Assembly (NCBI GenBank): GCA_902477075.1
Contig: CABSFU010000007.1
Coordinates: 1-59,603, forward strand
Origin: UMGS1498 sp900552335
GTDB lineage: Bacteria > Bacillota_I > Bacilli_A > RF39 > UBA660
Length of the DNA stretch: 59,603 nucleotides
Reading direction: 5' to 3'
Made by a program: the position numbers and the translations under genes. The notes below the pieces were generated by a model, which was not told the DNA's origin, searched no databases, and was given only the letters and a program-made list of their open reading frames with translations. Below, piece by piece: positions 26,034 through 35,410 of the stretch; the first letter of the stretch is position 1; each line of letters starts with the position of its first letter.

Positions 26034-26399
26034 ATGAACAAATTAGAAATGGTTACTAAAAATCAAATCAGAACAGATTTACCTGAATTCCGTGTTGGTG
26101 ACACTGTAAAAGTAAATTATAAGATTATTGAAGGTAACAAAGAAAGAGTTCAAGCTTATGAAGGTATTGTTATTGCTATTAAAAATAGTGGTGTAGCAAA
26201 AAATTTCATTGTTAGAAAAATATCTTCAGGTGTTGGTGTAGAAAGAACTTTCCCTATGAATTCACCTAAAATTGATAGTGTTGAAGTAATAAGAAAAGGT
26301 AAAGTTAGAAGAGCAAAATTAACATATTTAAGAGATATTGTTGGTACACCAAAAATCAAAGAACGTAGAAATAAAGATGAAATGAAAAAGGCAGCATAG
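26034..26399 (+). CDS. rplS: 50S ribosomal protein L19
   Basis: The 121-aa L19 sits at the 30S-50S interface. It has the family motifs QIRTDLPEFRVGDTVKV, RVQAYEGIVIAI and GVGVERTFPMNSPKIDSVEV, ending RRAKLTYLRD. ATG 26034 (MNKLEM) aligns with B. subtilis L19 MQKL; ATG 26028 is 2 residues earlier and closer to AAGGAGTG. A terminator overlaps the stop. Confidence 0.97.
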   Translation: MNKLEMVTKNQIRTDLPEFRVGDTVKVNYKIIEGNKERVQAYEGIVIAIKNSGVAKNFIVRKISSGVGVERTFPMNSPKIDSVEVIRKGKVRRAKLTYLRDIVGTPKIKERRNKDEMKKAA

Positions 26400-26411
26400 T
26401 GCCTTTTTTGA
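26384..26411 (+). terminator. rplS terminator
   Basis: AAAAAGGCA and TGCCTTTTTT form a stem around GCATAG, overlapping the rplS stop. Confidence 0.85.
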
Positions 26412-26429
26412 GTATAAGGGGAGAGAAAA

Positions 26430-26927
26430 ATGAAATTTTTAAAAGAATGGGGTCCATTTTTTGGAATATTGCTATTAATTGTTTTAATTCGAAGTTTTAT
26501 TATAACTCCGGTTAGGGTAGATGGAAGTTCTATGTCAAAAACATTAGAAGAAGGCGATATTCTTTTATTAAATAAATTAGATCAAAATTATGAAAGATTT
26601 GAAATTGTTGTTTTTAATATTGGTGGAGAAAAACTCATTAAAAGAATTATTGGTTTACCTGGAGAAACGGTAGAATTTAAAAATAATGTTTTATATATTA
26701 ATGGTGAAAAACTAGAAGAAAATTATGGAACAGGAATTACAGCTGATTTTAATTTAAGTGATTTAGGATATACTATTATACCAGATAACACTTATTTTGT
26801 AGTTGGCGATAATCGTAATAATTCTTTGGATTCTAGATATTTTGGATGCATTGATCAGTCACAAATCATTGGTACTGTTCATACCACAATATTTCCTTTT
26901 TCAAAATTGGGAAAAATAGAAAAATAG
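26430..26927 (+). CDS. lepB: Signal peptidase I
   Basis: The 165-aa type I signal peptidase removes signal peptides outside the membrane. It has one N-terminal anchor (~9-27), the catalytic Ser in DGSSMSKTLEEGD (~37), the catalytic Lys in LIKRIIGLPGE (~73) and box E GDNRNNSLDSRYFG. The size is that of P-type enzymes. AAGGGGAGAG precedes the ATG. Confidence 0.95.
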   Translation: MKFLKEWGPFFGILLLIVLIRSFIITPVRVDGSSMSKTLEEGDILLLNKLDQNYERFEIVVFNIGGEKLIKRIIGLPGETVEFKNNVLYINGEKLEENYGTGITADFNLSDLGYTIIPDNTYFVVGDNRNNSLDSRYFGCIDQSQIIGTVHTTIFPFSKLGKIEK

Positions 26928-26951
26928 GTATTTAGTGTACCTATTTTTTTT
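26920..26951 (+). terminator. lepB terminator
   Basis: AAATAGGT and ACCTATTT form a stem followed by eight T. Confidence 0.85.
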
Positions 26952-26993
26952 ATTTTCATGGTATACTATATAGTGAATAATAAGGGTGATAAT

Positions 26994-28934
26994 ATGAATG
27001 AAAGAATTATAAATAATATAAAATCATTAGGAATTGATATGATAAAAGAAGCAAATAGTGGTCATTCTGGAATTGTTTTAGGAGCAGCGCCTATTTTATA
27101 TACACTTTATTCAAAACATCTCAATTTTAATGTAAATGATCCAAAATGGATTAATAGAGATCGTTTTGTTCTATCAGCGGGTCATGGAAGTGCTTTATTA
27201 TATGCTACTTTATTTATGGCAGATTATTTAACAATAAATGACTTAAAACAGTTTAGAAAAATCAATTCTAGAACACCAGGACATCCAGAAATAAATGTTA
27301 CGCCTGGAGTTGATATGACAACAGGTCCTTTGGGTCAAGGTTTTGCTTCAGCGGTAGGTATGGCACTAGCCGAAGCAAAATTAGAAGAAGAATCCAATGG
27401 TTTGATTCACCATAAAATTTATGTTTTATGTAGTGATGGTGACTTAATGGAAGGGATAACTAATGAAGCGGCAAGTTTAGCTGGCGCTCTAGGACTAAAT
27501 AATTTAATTGTTCTATATGACTCTAATCATATTTGTTTATCCAGTGATACTAATAAGACCTTTAGAGAAAACATCCCTTTGAAATTTGAAAGTATGGGTT
27601 GGGATAGTATTTTAGTAAAAGATGGGAATAATATAAAAGAAATTGACCGAGCAATAGAAAAGGCTAAAAAAAATAAAAAGCCAACGATTATTGAAATCAA
27701 AACCACTTTAGGGAAAGATTCTTTACTAGAAAATACTAATAAAGTGCATGGAGCTGTTTTAACAGAAGAAGATATTCATCAATTAAAGCAAAAATGGAAT
27801 ATTCCTTTCAATCCTTTTTATGTAGATGATGAAGCTAGAGGAACCTTTCAAAAACAAATTTCTAGTAGAGTTTACTCAGAATATGATAAATGGACAAAAA
27901 ACTATCAAATATATAGTCAATTAAGTTCTGAGCAAAAAAGAAAGTTTCAATTCTATTTTGAGCCAGAAAAAATAGAGATTGATCAGTTAGAATTTAATAT
28001 TACATTAGATGAAAAAGAGGCCACTAGAGTAAGTAATTTAAAAATATTAAATTATTTATCTCCCTATATTCCTTCTATGATAGTAGGTTCTGCTGATTTA
28101 GCTTATCCTACTGGAACTTATCTAGAAAATAAAGGTGATATTGAAATTAACCATTATACAGGGCAAAATATCTATTTTGGCGTAAGAGAACACGCAATGG
28201 GAGCCATTTTAAATGGACTTGCTATTGAGCATTTTAGACCATTTGGATCTACTTTTTTAGCTTTTTCTGATTATTTAAAGCCTAGTATTCGAATGAGTGC
28301 TTTATTAAAGCTTCCTGTAACTTATATTTTTTCTCATGATTCGATTAATATAGGAGAAGATGGTCCAACCCATCAACCAATCGAACAAATAGCGTCATTA
28401 AGATCTATCCCAAATTTTAAAGTATATAGACCATGTGACGCAAATGAATTAATTGGTTGTTATCGATCAATTTTGAAAAGAAAAGAACCATGTGCTTTAT
28501 TATTATCTAGGGTAGAATATCCAATTCTCTCTCATTCTAAAAGAAATATCGAAAAAGGAGCCTACATTATACAAGAAGAAGATCATTTTAAAGGTATCAT
28601 TATAGCAACTGGAACCGATGTACATACAGCTATTTATATTGCGAATGCTTTGAAAAGGGACCATCAAATTCCTCTTCGTGTTGTTAGTATGCCAAATCGT
28701 GAATTGTTTGAAGAATTAAGTGAAGCGGAACAAGAAGAAATTTTACCAAAAGGATATAAAAAATTTGTTATAGAGGCAGGTTCTTCCTATGGTTGGGAAG
28801 GATATGTATACAACAAAAAATATTTATGCACTTTAGATCAATTTGGTAAGAGTGGAAATAAAGATGACGTTTTAAAAGCTTGTTCTTTTGATTTTAATAG
28901 TTTACTAGAAAAGATTTTAAATATTATGAAGTAG
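26994..28934 (+). CDS. tkt: Transketolase
   Basis: The 646-aa thiamine-diphosphate enzyme links glycolysis and the pentose phosphate pathway. Visible are LSAGHGSALLYATLF, the ThDP motif GDGDLMEGITNEAASLAG..NNLIVLYDSN (written CSDGDLMEG here), the pyrimidine-domain Glu in IYFGVREHAMGAI, and THDSI-type FSHDSINIGEDGPTHQP. The full three-domain length is present. GGGTGAT is 5-6 nt from ATG 26994; the GTG/ATG at 26958 would start inside an extended -10 (TGGTATACT). It is monocistronic. Confidence 0.96.
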   Translation: MNERIINNIKSLGIDMIKEANSGHSGIVLGAAPILYTLYSKHLNFNVNDPKWINRDRFVLSAGHGSALLYATLFMADYLTINDLKQFRKINSRTPGHPEINVTPGVDMTTGPLGQGFASAVGMALAEAKLEEESNGLIHHKIYVLCSDGDLMEGITNEAASLAGALGLNNLIVLYDSNHICLSSDTNKTFRENIPLKFESMGWDSILVKDGNNIKEIDRAIEKAKKNKKPTIIEIKTTLGKDSLLENTNKVHGAVLTEEDIHQLKQKWNIPFNPFYVDDEARGTFQKQISSRVYSEYDKWTKNYQIYSQLSSEQKRKFQFYFEPEKIEIDQLEFNITLDEKEATRVSNLKILNYLSPYIPSMIVGSADLAYPTGTYLENKGDIEINHYTGQNIYFGVREHAMGAILNGLAIEHFRPFGSTFLAFSDYLKPSIRMSALLKLPVTYIFSHDSINIGEDGPTHQPIEQIASLRSIPNFKVYRPCDANELIGCYRSILKRKEPCALLLSRVEYPILSHSKRNIEKGAYIIQEEDHFKGIIIATGTDVHTAIYIANALKRDHQIPLRVVSMPNRELFEELSEAEQEEILPKGYKKFVIEAGSSYGWEGYVYNKKYLCTLDQFGKSGNKDDVLKACSFDFNSLLEKILNIMK

Positions 28935-28975
28935 CTTTTCAAAAAAAATATTTTATAATAAAATGAGGGAATCAT

Positions 28976-29854
28976 ATGAAAGAGATAGATTTGTTTTTAA
29001 ATTATTTACTGATTGATTTAAAATATAGCAATAATACCATTCAAACATATCGTTATGCATTATTAGAATTTGAAAAAATAATGAAAAAAGATTTAAAAAT
29101 GGTAAAAGAAAAAGATATTTCAGAGTATATTCAAATTTTGCAAAAAAAAGATAATCCTAAAACCATCAATCATCATCTAAATGTATTAACTAGTTTCTAT
29201 AATTTTTTGTTAATTGAAAAATTAGTAAAAACAAACCCAATTCAAAATGTAGATCGATTAAAAACAACAAAAAAATTACCAAAAGTACTGACAAAAGAAG
29301 AAATTATGAAGGTTTTAGAAGTAGATTTAACTTCTCCTTATGCATATCGTGATAAGGCGATGTTAGAGCTAATGTATTCTTCTGGACTTCGAATTAGTGA
29401 ACTAGTTTCTCTTAAACTATACAATATTGATTTAGATATGGGAACACTTCGTGTTATGGGGAAAGGAAGCAAAGAGAGGATGGTTCCAATTGGAGAATAT
29501 GCCCTTCATTATTTAAATCTTTATATCAATGAGTACAGACCTCTTTTGAATAAAAAAAATGTAGATGATTTGTTTTTAAATAATAGAGGACAAGCAATTA
29601 GTAGACAATCATTTTTTAAGACCATTAAAAAACAAGCTATAAAAAGAAATATCAAGAATTCCTTTACACCACACACTTTGCGACATAGTTTCGCAACTCA
29701 TATGTTAGAAAATGGTGCAGATTTGAGGTCTATACAAGAATTATTAGGGCATTCTGATATCAGCACAACCCAAATTTATACGCATGTTTCCAATCAAGTA
29801 TTGAAAGATGCCTATGCAAAATTTCACCCACATGGTGAAGATGAGGAGGAATAA
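28976..29854 (+). CDS. xerD: Tyrosine recombinase XerD
   Basis: The 292-aa recombinase has an N-terminal SAM-like core-binding domain (to ~100) and a catalytic domain. Arg is in SSGLRISELVSL, Lys in GKGSKERMVPIG, HTLRHSFATHML gives His-x-x-Arg, and LGHSDISTTQIYTHV supplies the final His/Trp position and the nucleophile Tyr. It is of XerD type by its place next to deoB, as in B. subtilis (ripX-drm). Its substrate is probably the dif site at 35841, where it resolves chromosome dimers. The phage element next to dif likely uses it too. Confidence 0.93.
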   Translation: MKEIDLFLNYLLIDLKYSNNTIQTYRYALLEFEKIMKKDLKMVKEKDISEYIQILQKKDNPKTINHHLNVLTSFYNFLLIEKLVKTNPIQNVDRLKTTKKLPKVLTKEEIMKVLEVDLTSPYAYRDKAMLELMYSSGLRISELVSLKLYNIDLDMGTLRVMGKGSKERMVPIGEYALHYLNLYINEYRPLLNKKNVDDLFLNNRGQAISRQSFFKTIKKQAIKRNIKNSFTPHTLRHSFATHMLENGADLRSIQELLGHSDISTTQIYTHVSNQVLKDAYAKFHPHGEDEEE

Positions 29855-29855
29855 A

Positions 29856-31013
29856 ATGTTTAAAAGAATATTATTAATTGTATTAGATTCAGCTGGAGTA
29901 GGGGCAGCAAAAGACGCTAAAAAATATGATGATGAAGGTACAAACACCATTAAGCATGCCATCGAAACTGCTAAAGTAGAACTTCCTAATTTAAAAAAAT
30001 TAGGTCTATATAACTTACTTTACCAAAAAAAAGATTCAGTAGTAGGTTATTATACAAAAGCAAATGAAGTCAGCAATGGAAAAGATACTTTGACAGGACA
30101 TTTAGAAATGATGGGTGTCATTACAAAAACACCTTTTAAAACTTTTCTGAATACTGGTTTTCCTAAAGAATTGATTCAAGAATTAGAGAAAAGAACAGGA
30201 AGAAAAGTAATTGGTAATATAGCAGCAAGTGGTACAGAAATTATTAAAGATTTAGGTGAAGAACATATGAAAACAGGAAGTATTATTGTCTATACTTCGG
30301 CAGATAGTGTTCTTCAAATAGCTGCTCATGAAGAAGTGGTTCCTTTGGAAGAACTATATAAAATTTGTGAAATTGCTCGTGAAATTACTTTAAAACCAGA
30401 ATGGAAAGTAGGAAGAATTATTGCTCGTCCATTTATTGGAACACCAGGAAATTTTACTCGTACTCCTAATCGTCACGATTATGCTTTGGATCCAGCCTAT
30501 GATACCGTATTAAATTACCTAAATAATGAACATTATGATGTAAATTCTATTGGAAAAATATGTGATATTTTTAATTATTCTGGTATTAGTCATTATGTTA
30601 GAACAACGGATAATTTAGATGGAATTCATAAAATAGAAGATGGATTAAAAGAAAACTATCATGGCTTATTATTCGCAAATCTAAATGATTTTGATTCTAA
30701 ATATGGACATAGAAGAAATCCAATAGGGTATGCGAATGCTTTGAAAGAATTTGATGATCATTTACCAAAAATTATGGATTTATTAAGATTTGATGATTTA
30801 ATGATTATTACAGCAGATCATGGAAATGATCCAACTTATAAAGGAACAGATCATACAAGGGAAAATACACCAATTCTTGTTTACTCTAAGAAATTTCAAC
30901 AAAACGGATACATAGATGAATTAAATTCATTTAGTGATATTGGAGCTACCATTGCTGATAACTTTCAGGTAAAATCACCAAATGGAAATAGCTTTTTAGA
31001 CAAATTAAAATAG
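29856..31013 (+). CDS. deoB: Phosphopentomutase
   Basis: The 385-aa alkaline-phosphatase-superfamily enzyme interconverts ribose 1- and 5-phosphate in nucleoside salvage. Metal and phospho sites include ILLIVLDSAGVGAAKDA, SNGKDTLTGHLEMMG (phospho-Thr), NLNDFDSKYGHRRNP and TADHGNDPTYKGTDHTREN. GAGGAGG at 29843-29849 fixes ATG 29856, 1 nt after the xerD stop; the longer frame upstream is inside xerD. Confidence 0.96.
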   Translation: MFKRILLIVLDSAGVGAAKDAKKYDDEGTNTIKHAIETAKVELPNLKKLGLYNLLYQKKDSVVGYYTKANEVSNGKDTLTGHLEMMGVITKTPFKTFLNTGFPKELIQELEKRTGRKVIGNIAASGTEIIKDLGEEHMKTGSIIVYTSADSVLQIAAHEEVVPLEELYKICEIAREITLKPEWKVGRIIARPFIGTPGNFTRTPNRHDYALDPAYDTVLNYLNNEHYDVNSIGKICDIFNYSGISHYVRTTDNLDGIHKIEDGLKENYHGLLFANLNDFDSKYGHRRNPIGYANALKEFDDHLPKIMDLLRFDDLMIITADHGNDPTYKGTDHTRENTPILVYSKKFQQNGYIDELNSFSDIGATIADNFQVKSPNGNSFLDKLK

Positions 31014-31038
31014 ATACTTATTGGTATCTATTTTTTTA
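31008..31038 (+). terminator. deoB terminator
   Basis: AATAGATAC and GTATCTATT stem with TTATTG loop and seven T. Confidence 0.85.
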
Positions 31039-31143
31039 AAAATACATAAAACACATGGATATAAAAGATGCTATCATAGCGACTAACATTAAAATAGCGG
31101 CTATTTTAGTTCCATTTATTTTTTTCTTTTTTTGATTTTTCAT
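31036..31143 (-). CDS. 35-aa single-pass membrane microprotein
   Basis: On the - strand an ATG at 31143, 4 nt after AGAGGTGA, opens a 35-codon frame. The N-terminus is very basic (MKNQKKKKINGTK) and is followed by one membrane helix (IAAILMLVAMIASFISMCF), ending MYF. The layout resembles the tiny DUF4044-type membrane proteins of Firmicutes, but the match is by shape only. Its stop overlaps the deoB terminator, which can serve both strands. Confidence 0.6.
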   Translation of the reverse strand: MKNQKKKKINGTKIAAILMLVAMIASFISMCFMYF

Positions 31144-31233
31144 GTTTCACCTCTATTAATTACCATTATAATATAAAATAATTAAAAATGGAATATTTTG
31201 TTTATAAAAACATAGTATGAAATAGGTGATGAT

Positions 31234-31860
31234 ATGAAACAATTGGACAAACTAAAAAACGCATTTCATTCTAAATTAAAACAAAACAAAAAAATATTCT
31301 CTATCATTTGTTTGTTATTTATTATAGGATTTATTGCTGGTACCGTCTTTATGACGATTTTATCTAAAACAGATCAAAGTTATGTAAAAGATTATATGAC
31401 CTCTTATATTGGAAATATTAAAGAAAATCAGTTAAACTATTTATCTTGTTTTATGAATGCATTTTTATCAAATTTTATTTTATTCATTTCCGTTTTTTTA
31501 TTAGGTATTTCTGTTATTGGAATTTCTTTTATTCTATTTATTTATTTTTTTAAAAGTTTTATTTTAGGTTTCTCTGTTACTTCTTTTATTCTATCATTTG
31601 GCGCTAAAGGAATTTTGTATACAATCATTTATATCATTCCTAATTTATTAATTTATATTTTGTTTACTATTTTAGTTATTTATGCACTAAAAATTTCTAT
31701 TTATTTTATCTATAGCATTTTTAATAAATTAGATATTAATTCTAAAGTTATTATGAATGGTTATTTAAAGATATTGCTTTTCTCTATCGTTGGCATTATT
31801 TTATATAGTCTTTTAGAGACATTTGTTACTCCTTACTTTATACAACTAATTTCTATTTAA
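31234..31860 (+). CDS. spoIIM: Stage II sporulation protein M
   Basis: The 208-aa membrane protein fits SpoIIM, a member of the SpoIIDMP complex that drives septal wall remodelling and forespore engulfment. It has a cytosolic N-terminus, then FIIGFIAGTVFMTIL and about five membrane helices. The conserved region NFILFISVFLLG...IYFFKSFILGFSVTSFILSFGAKG..IIPNLLIYILF matches the family pattern. B. subtilis spoIIM also lies near xerD and drm (deoB), so synteny supports it. AGGTGATG precedes the ATG. Confidence 0.85.
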   Translation: MKQLDKLKNAFHSKLKQNKKIFSIICLLFIIGFIAGTVFMTILSKTDQSYVKDYMTSYIGNIKENQLNYLSCFMNAFLSNFILFISVFLLGISVIGISFILFIYFFKSFILGFSVTSFILSFGAKGILYTIIYIIPNLLIYILFTILVIYALKISIYFIYSIFNKLDINSKVIMNGYLKILLFSIVGIILYSLLETFVTPYFIQLISI

Positions 31861-31886
31861 AGAACAATAATTAGTTCTTTTTTTAT
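31858..31886 (+). terminator. spoIIM terminator
   Basis: AAAGAAC and GTTCTTT stem around AATAATTA, then T run. Confidence 0.8.
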
Positions 31887-31913
31887 TGACTTTTTATTCT
31901 TAATTAGTATAAT
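31886..31913 (+). promoter_or_regulatory. Promoter of the 469-aa kinase-like gene
   Basis: TTGACT (31886-31891), 16-nt spacer, TATAAT (31908-31913). Confidence 0.7.
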
Positions 31914-31940
31914 AAAAACAATTAAAAGAGAGATGATTTC

Positions 31941-33350
31941 ATGTGTAATGTGATAAAAGAACTAACAAAAGGAAATATAGAATTTCTATCTACTTATTTA
32001 TCTTATCCTGGTAATAAAAATAATCTCCTTCAATTCATTAGAAATCAACCAGATAAAGTATCTTTTATAAAGATTTTTTTAGAACAAATTATGGATTTGT
32101 ATCCTTCTTTATGCTTCGAAATGATCTATGATATAGATGAATTTCATTTAGAAATAAATTATTTATTAGAAAAATATAGTGAACTTTATAGTTTAATTGA
32201 TCAAAGTAAATTGTTTGCTATTTTATCTCATACAAAATATGGTACTGATTTCGTGTTAAGACATCCTGAAATATTAGATGAAAATAAATTAAAAGTAGTT
32301 TTTTTCTATATCATTACCAATAAAGAGAATCTACGATTAACGGAATATTTTAAAAATCATCAAGATCTACATATTAGATATCTATTTATGAATTATTTGG
32401 TAGAAAACGATTATCCTTTTTTTAAAGAAATATATCCAAATATACTGGATTATTTAACGGATATCCCTCAGAGTTATGAACAAATCAGTATGTTTAAAGA
32501 AAAGGGAATTCCAGAATACATGGATGTGTCAGATGTATCTTTACTAGCCGCTCATATCAAAAAATATCATGAAATAGATTATATAAAAATTCGTTCTTTC
32601 ATTTTAAAAAATTATGAAAAAAATAAGTTAGCAGAGTTTTTATACTATAATGACAAGAAAGAATTAGAATCCAATATTAATTTGTATTATCAAACAACTA
32701 ATAGTTTTTATCTTACTTTATTTAAAAAATATGAAGAAAAAATAAATCAAGAATTAACCTTTCGATTGCGTTATTTGATGAAGCTTATGGAACAAACTCA
32801 TTGTGAAAAAGTTTTAGATAGTGAACTATTGCCAGTTTTATATGAATGGACTACCAAATATTTAGATTTAAGTAAATCCAAAGAATGCAAATTTATTGGG
32901 GGCGGTTCTACTGCTAATTGTTATAAAATCGGGGATTATGTATTTAAACTTGTTAATTTTAAATGGTCTTATGAGGATGTTATTTGTCCTAATCTTTATT
33001 TAATTTTAAAAAATGAAGAAGAACAATATATCCGAAATAAAGAAGAAATCGTAACGTTAGGATTAGAAGTTCAGAAATATTTATCTCGTTCAGCATCTTT
33101 TATTCCTCCAGAAATTTTTGAAAAATGGAACCAATCTTTGAAAGACTTAGGATATATATTAAACGATACTCTAATAAATGGGGAATGTGGTACAAATGCT
33201 TTTTTATTGGATTCTTACTTGGAGGCAGATACGACAGATGTAGATTCTTTACCTGAGTGGTTTAAACAAAATCCGCTTGTTTTAGTAGATCGAGATAGAG
33301 TTTACAAAAAAGATATAAAGCCTTATAAACAATTAAACCGTCGCTATTAA
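31941..33350 (+). CDS. Large protein with kinase-like glycine loop, unknown
   Basis: The 469-aa soluble protein is unrecognised. Residues 1-310 are helical repeats. At ~318-340 a protein-kinase-like N-lobe appears: IGGGSTANCYKIGDYVFKLV resembles a Gly-rich loop followed by the strand with the ATP-binding Lys. Downstream a Glu-rich helix could act as helix C, but no HRD or DFG motif is present; the nearest acidic motif is LVLVDRDRVYKKD close to the end. It may be a truncated or pseudo-kinase with a helical sensor domain. It is monocistronic with a consensus promoter. Confidence 0.5.
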   Translation: MCNVIKELTKGNIEFLSTYLSYPGNKNNLLQFIRNQPDKVSFIKIFLEQIMDLYPSLCFEMIYDIDEFHLEINYLLEKYSELYSLIDQSKLFAILSHTKYGTDFVLRHPEILDENKLKVVFFYIITNKENLRLTEYFKNHQDLHIRYLFMNYLVENDYPFFKEIYPNILDYLTDIPQSYEQISMFKEKGIPEYMDVSDVSLLAAHIKKYHEIDYIKIRSFILKNYEKNKLAEFLYYNDKKELESNINLYYQTTNSFYLTLFKKYEEKINQELTFRLRYLMKLMEQTHCEKVLDSELLPVLYEWTTKYLDLSKSKECKFIGGGSTANCYKIGDYVFKLVNFKWSYEDVICPNLYLILKNEEEQYIRNKEEIVTLGLEVQKYLSRSASFIPPEIFEKWNQSLKDLGYILNDTLINGECGTNAFLLDSYLEADTTDVDSLPEWFKQNPLVLVDRDRVYKKDIKPYKQLNRRY

Positions 33351-33363
33351 TAAAATATTTCTA

Positions 33364-33391
33364 TAGAAAGAGTTTTTTCTCTTTTTCTTTT
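33364..33391 (+). terminator. Terminator
   Basis: AGAAAGAG and CTCTTTTTCT stem around TTTTTT, upstream of mnmA. Confidence 0.6.
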
Positions 33392-33433
33392 ACTTTAAAA
33401 ATGTTATAATGTTTCAAGAATGAAGGCGATAGT

Positions 33434-34534
33434 ATGAAAAAAGTAGTAATTGGTATGAGTGGGGGAGTCGATAGTAGTGTAGCCGCCATTTTATTAAAAA
33501 AACAAGGTTATGAAGTAATTGGCTTATTTATGAGAAACTGGGATGCTAGTTTAAATAATGATATTTTAGGTAACCCTACTCTAAATGAAAATATATGTCC
33601 TCAAGAACAAGACTATAATGATGCCTTGGAAGTTTGTAAAAAAATTGGGATTTCTCTACATAGAGTTGACTTTGTTAAAGAATATTGGGATTATGTTTTC
33701 ACTTACTTTTTAGATGAATTGAAGTTAGGAAGAACACCAAATCCAGATGTAATGTGTAATAAATATATTAAATTTGATATGTTTGCTAAAAAAGCAAGAG
33801 AATTAGGCGCAGACTATATTGCAACCGGACATTATGCTAGAATGAAAGATGGTAATTTACTTAGAGGTGTAGATAATAATAAAGATCAGTCTTATTTCTT
33901 ATCGCAAGTTTCTAAAGAGCAATTAAAAAATGTTTTATTTCCTGTCGGTGATTTAGAAAAACCTGCTGTAAGAAAAATAGCAGAGGAGTATGAATTAATC
34001 ACAGCAACAAAAAAAGATTCTACCGGTATTTGTTTTATTGGAGAAAGAAATTTTAAAAACTTTTTAAAAAATTATCTGCCAAATAAAGAAGGAAATATAG
34101 TAGATATTGAAACAAATGAAGTGGTTGGAAAACACATTGGATTAATGTATTACACAATTGGTCAAAGAAGAGGCCTTAATTTAGGTGGTCATTCTGATCG
34201 CACCTTTGTAGTTGGAAAAGATTTAAATCAAAATATTTTATATATCAGTGAAAATGAAGATTATTTAATTAGTACCGAGTGTGTTATCGATCATGTTAAT
34301 TTTATTACTATGCCTAACACAAATAAATTAAGTGCGAAATTTAGATATAGACAACCAGATAATGCGGTAGAAATCGAATCGATTAATGATACAGAAATAT
34401 TAGTTAAATATCCTTCAGGAGTTAAATCTGTAACACCTGGTCAAGCTTGTGTATTATATGATGGTGAAGTTTGTTTAGGTGGTGGAATTATCAAAGAAGT
34501 TAGAAAAAATAATCAAAAATTATGGTATTTATAG
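33434..34534 (+). CDS. mnmA: tRNA-specific 2-thiouridylase MnmA
   Basis: The 366-aa enzyme adds sulfur at U34 of tRNA-Lys, -Glu and -Gln. It has the PP-loop SGGVDSS (residues 9-15), the conserved Cys in PNPDVMCNKYIKF, the second catalytic Cys in STGICFIGERNF, and the IGQRRGL motif. Full length is present. An extended -10 (TGTTATAAT, ending 33410) lies just upstream. The sulfur donor is presumably SufS or another desulfurase. Confidence 0.96.
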   Translation: MKKVVIGMSGGVDSSVAAILLKKQGYEVIGLFMRNWDASLNNDILGNPTLNENICPQEQDYNDALEVCKKIGISLHRVDFVKEYWDYVFTYFLDELKLGRTPNPDVMCNKYIKFDMFAKKARELGADYIATGHYARMKDGNLLRGVDNNKDQSYFLSQVSKEQLKNVLFPVGDLEKPAVRKIAEEYELITATKKDSTGICFIGERNFKNFLKNYLPNKEGNIVDIETNEVVGKHIGLMYYTIGQRRGLNLGGHSDRTFVVGKDLNQNILYISENEDYLISTECVIDHVNFITMPNTNKLSAKFRYRQPDNAVEIESINDTEILVKYPSGVKSVTPGQACVLYDGEVCLGGGIIKEVRKNNQKLWYL

Positions 34535-34556
34535 AAAGAATTTTTCTTTCTTTTTC
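34530..34556 (+). terminator. mnmA terminator
   Basis: AGAAAGA and TCTTTCT stem with a short loop and T-rich tail. Confidence 0.75.
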
Positions 34557-34575
34557 TTTACTTTTACTTTACACC

Positions 34576-34603
34576 TTGACAATTGACACATAAGTGATAA
34601 AAT
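34576..34603 (+). promoter_or_regulatory. Promoter of HTH gene at 34625
   Basis: TTGACA (34576-34581), 16-nt spacer, extended -10 TGATAAAAT (34595-34603). A second overlapping TTGACA sits at 34583-34588. Confidence 0.75.
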
Positions 34604-34624
34604 GATAATAGGAGGTTCTAAGGT

Positions 34625-35410
34625 ATGGACAGATTAAATGAAATTTTAAGAGAACTTGGAATATCAAAAGTTAAATTAGCAAAATTTTTAGGAGTATCTA
34701 GACAAATGATTTATAATTATCTAGAATTAGATGATTTAAATAAATGGCCTAAGGATAAAAAAGTATTACTATTAAATTTATTAGGAATTAAATCAGCTGA
34801 AGAGTTGGATTCTATTAAGGTTGATACCGATTATATTTTAGAGGTGGAAACAAGAATTAATAGTTTATTTGAACATTCTACAATTGTAAATTCACCAACT
34901 AATGCTTCTTTAGATGGTTTAAATGCAAAACAAAAAGAATTAATGAACAATATTATTGATATTATGAAAGAACAATTAGAAGACGATGATGAAAAAGAAT
35001 CTAGTTATCAAACTTATAAATATCTATATAATTATTTGCAAACAATGGAAAGTTCTAAAGAATTAAAATATATTTTAGCTTATATGGCCAAAGCAGCTGG
35101 ATTTGTAAAACCAATGGAATTTGTTTATGATGAGGAAGAACAATTTACTTTTGAAAGTATTATGTTCTCTGCAATGAGATTATATCAGGGTGGGGGAGTA
35201 TCTAAAAGTAAAATTGCGGAATCTCATAAACGCTTTGTAAATCAAATTGAGCATAAAATGGAAGAAAAATTATCTAGAACATTAGAATTAAATACTATAA
35301 AAGTTCAAGCTTTAAGAGAACTCGGATATACAGAAATTAATGAAACAAATGCTAGTGAAGTATTTTCCAAAATTGCTGAAATACAATCCAGAAATGTATC
35401 TAATATTTAG
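34625..35410 (+). CDS. HTH-domain protein, 261 aa
   Basis: The N-terminus carries a helix-turn-helix (LGISKVKLAKFLGVSRQMIYNYL, residues ~11-33) with an unusual long wing (DDLNKWPKDKKVLLLNLLGI). The remaining ~190 residues are helical, with a probable coiled coil and an acidic stretch (EDDDEKESS). Targets are unknown. It is the last chromosomal gene before the dif site, carries its own strong promoter, and could be a terminus-linked regulator. AGGAGG is 9 nt from the ATG. Confidence 0.75.
   Translation: MDRLNEILRELGISKVKLAKFLGVSRQMIYNYLELDDLNKWPKDKKVLLLNLLGIKSAEELDSIKVDTDYILEVETRINSLFEHSTIVNSPTNASLDGLNAKQKELMNNIIDIMKEQLEDDDEKESSYQTYKYLYNYLQTMESSKELKYILAYMAKAAGFVKPMEFVYDEEEQFTFESIMFSAMRLYQGGGVSKSKIAESHKRFVNQIEHKMEEKLSRTLELNTIKVQALRELGYTEINETNASEVFSKIAEIQSRNVSNI

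Noticed and set aside
28976..29854. XerD-like gene as the phage integrase
   Set aside because: It lies 6 kb outside the att repeats, next to deoB as in B. subtilis, so it is the host recombinase.
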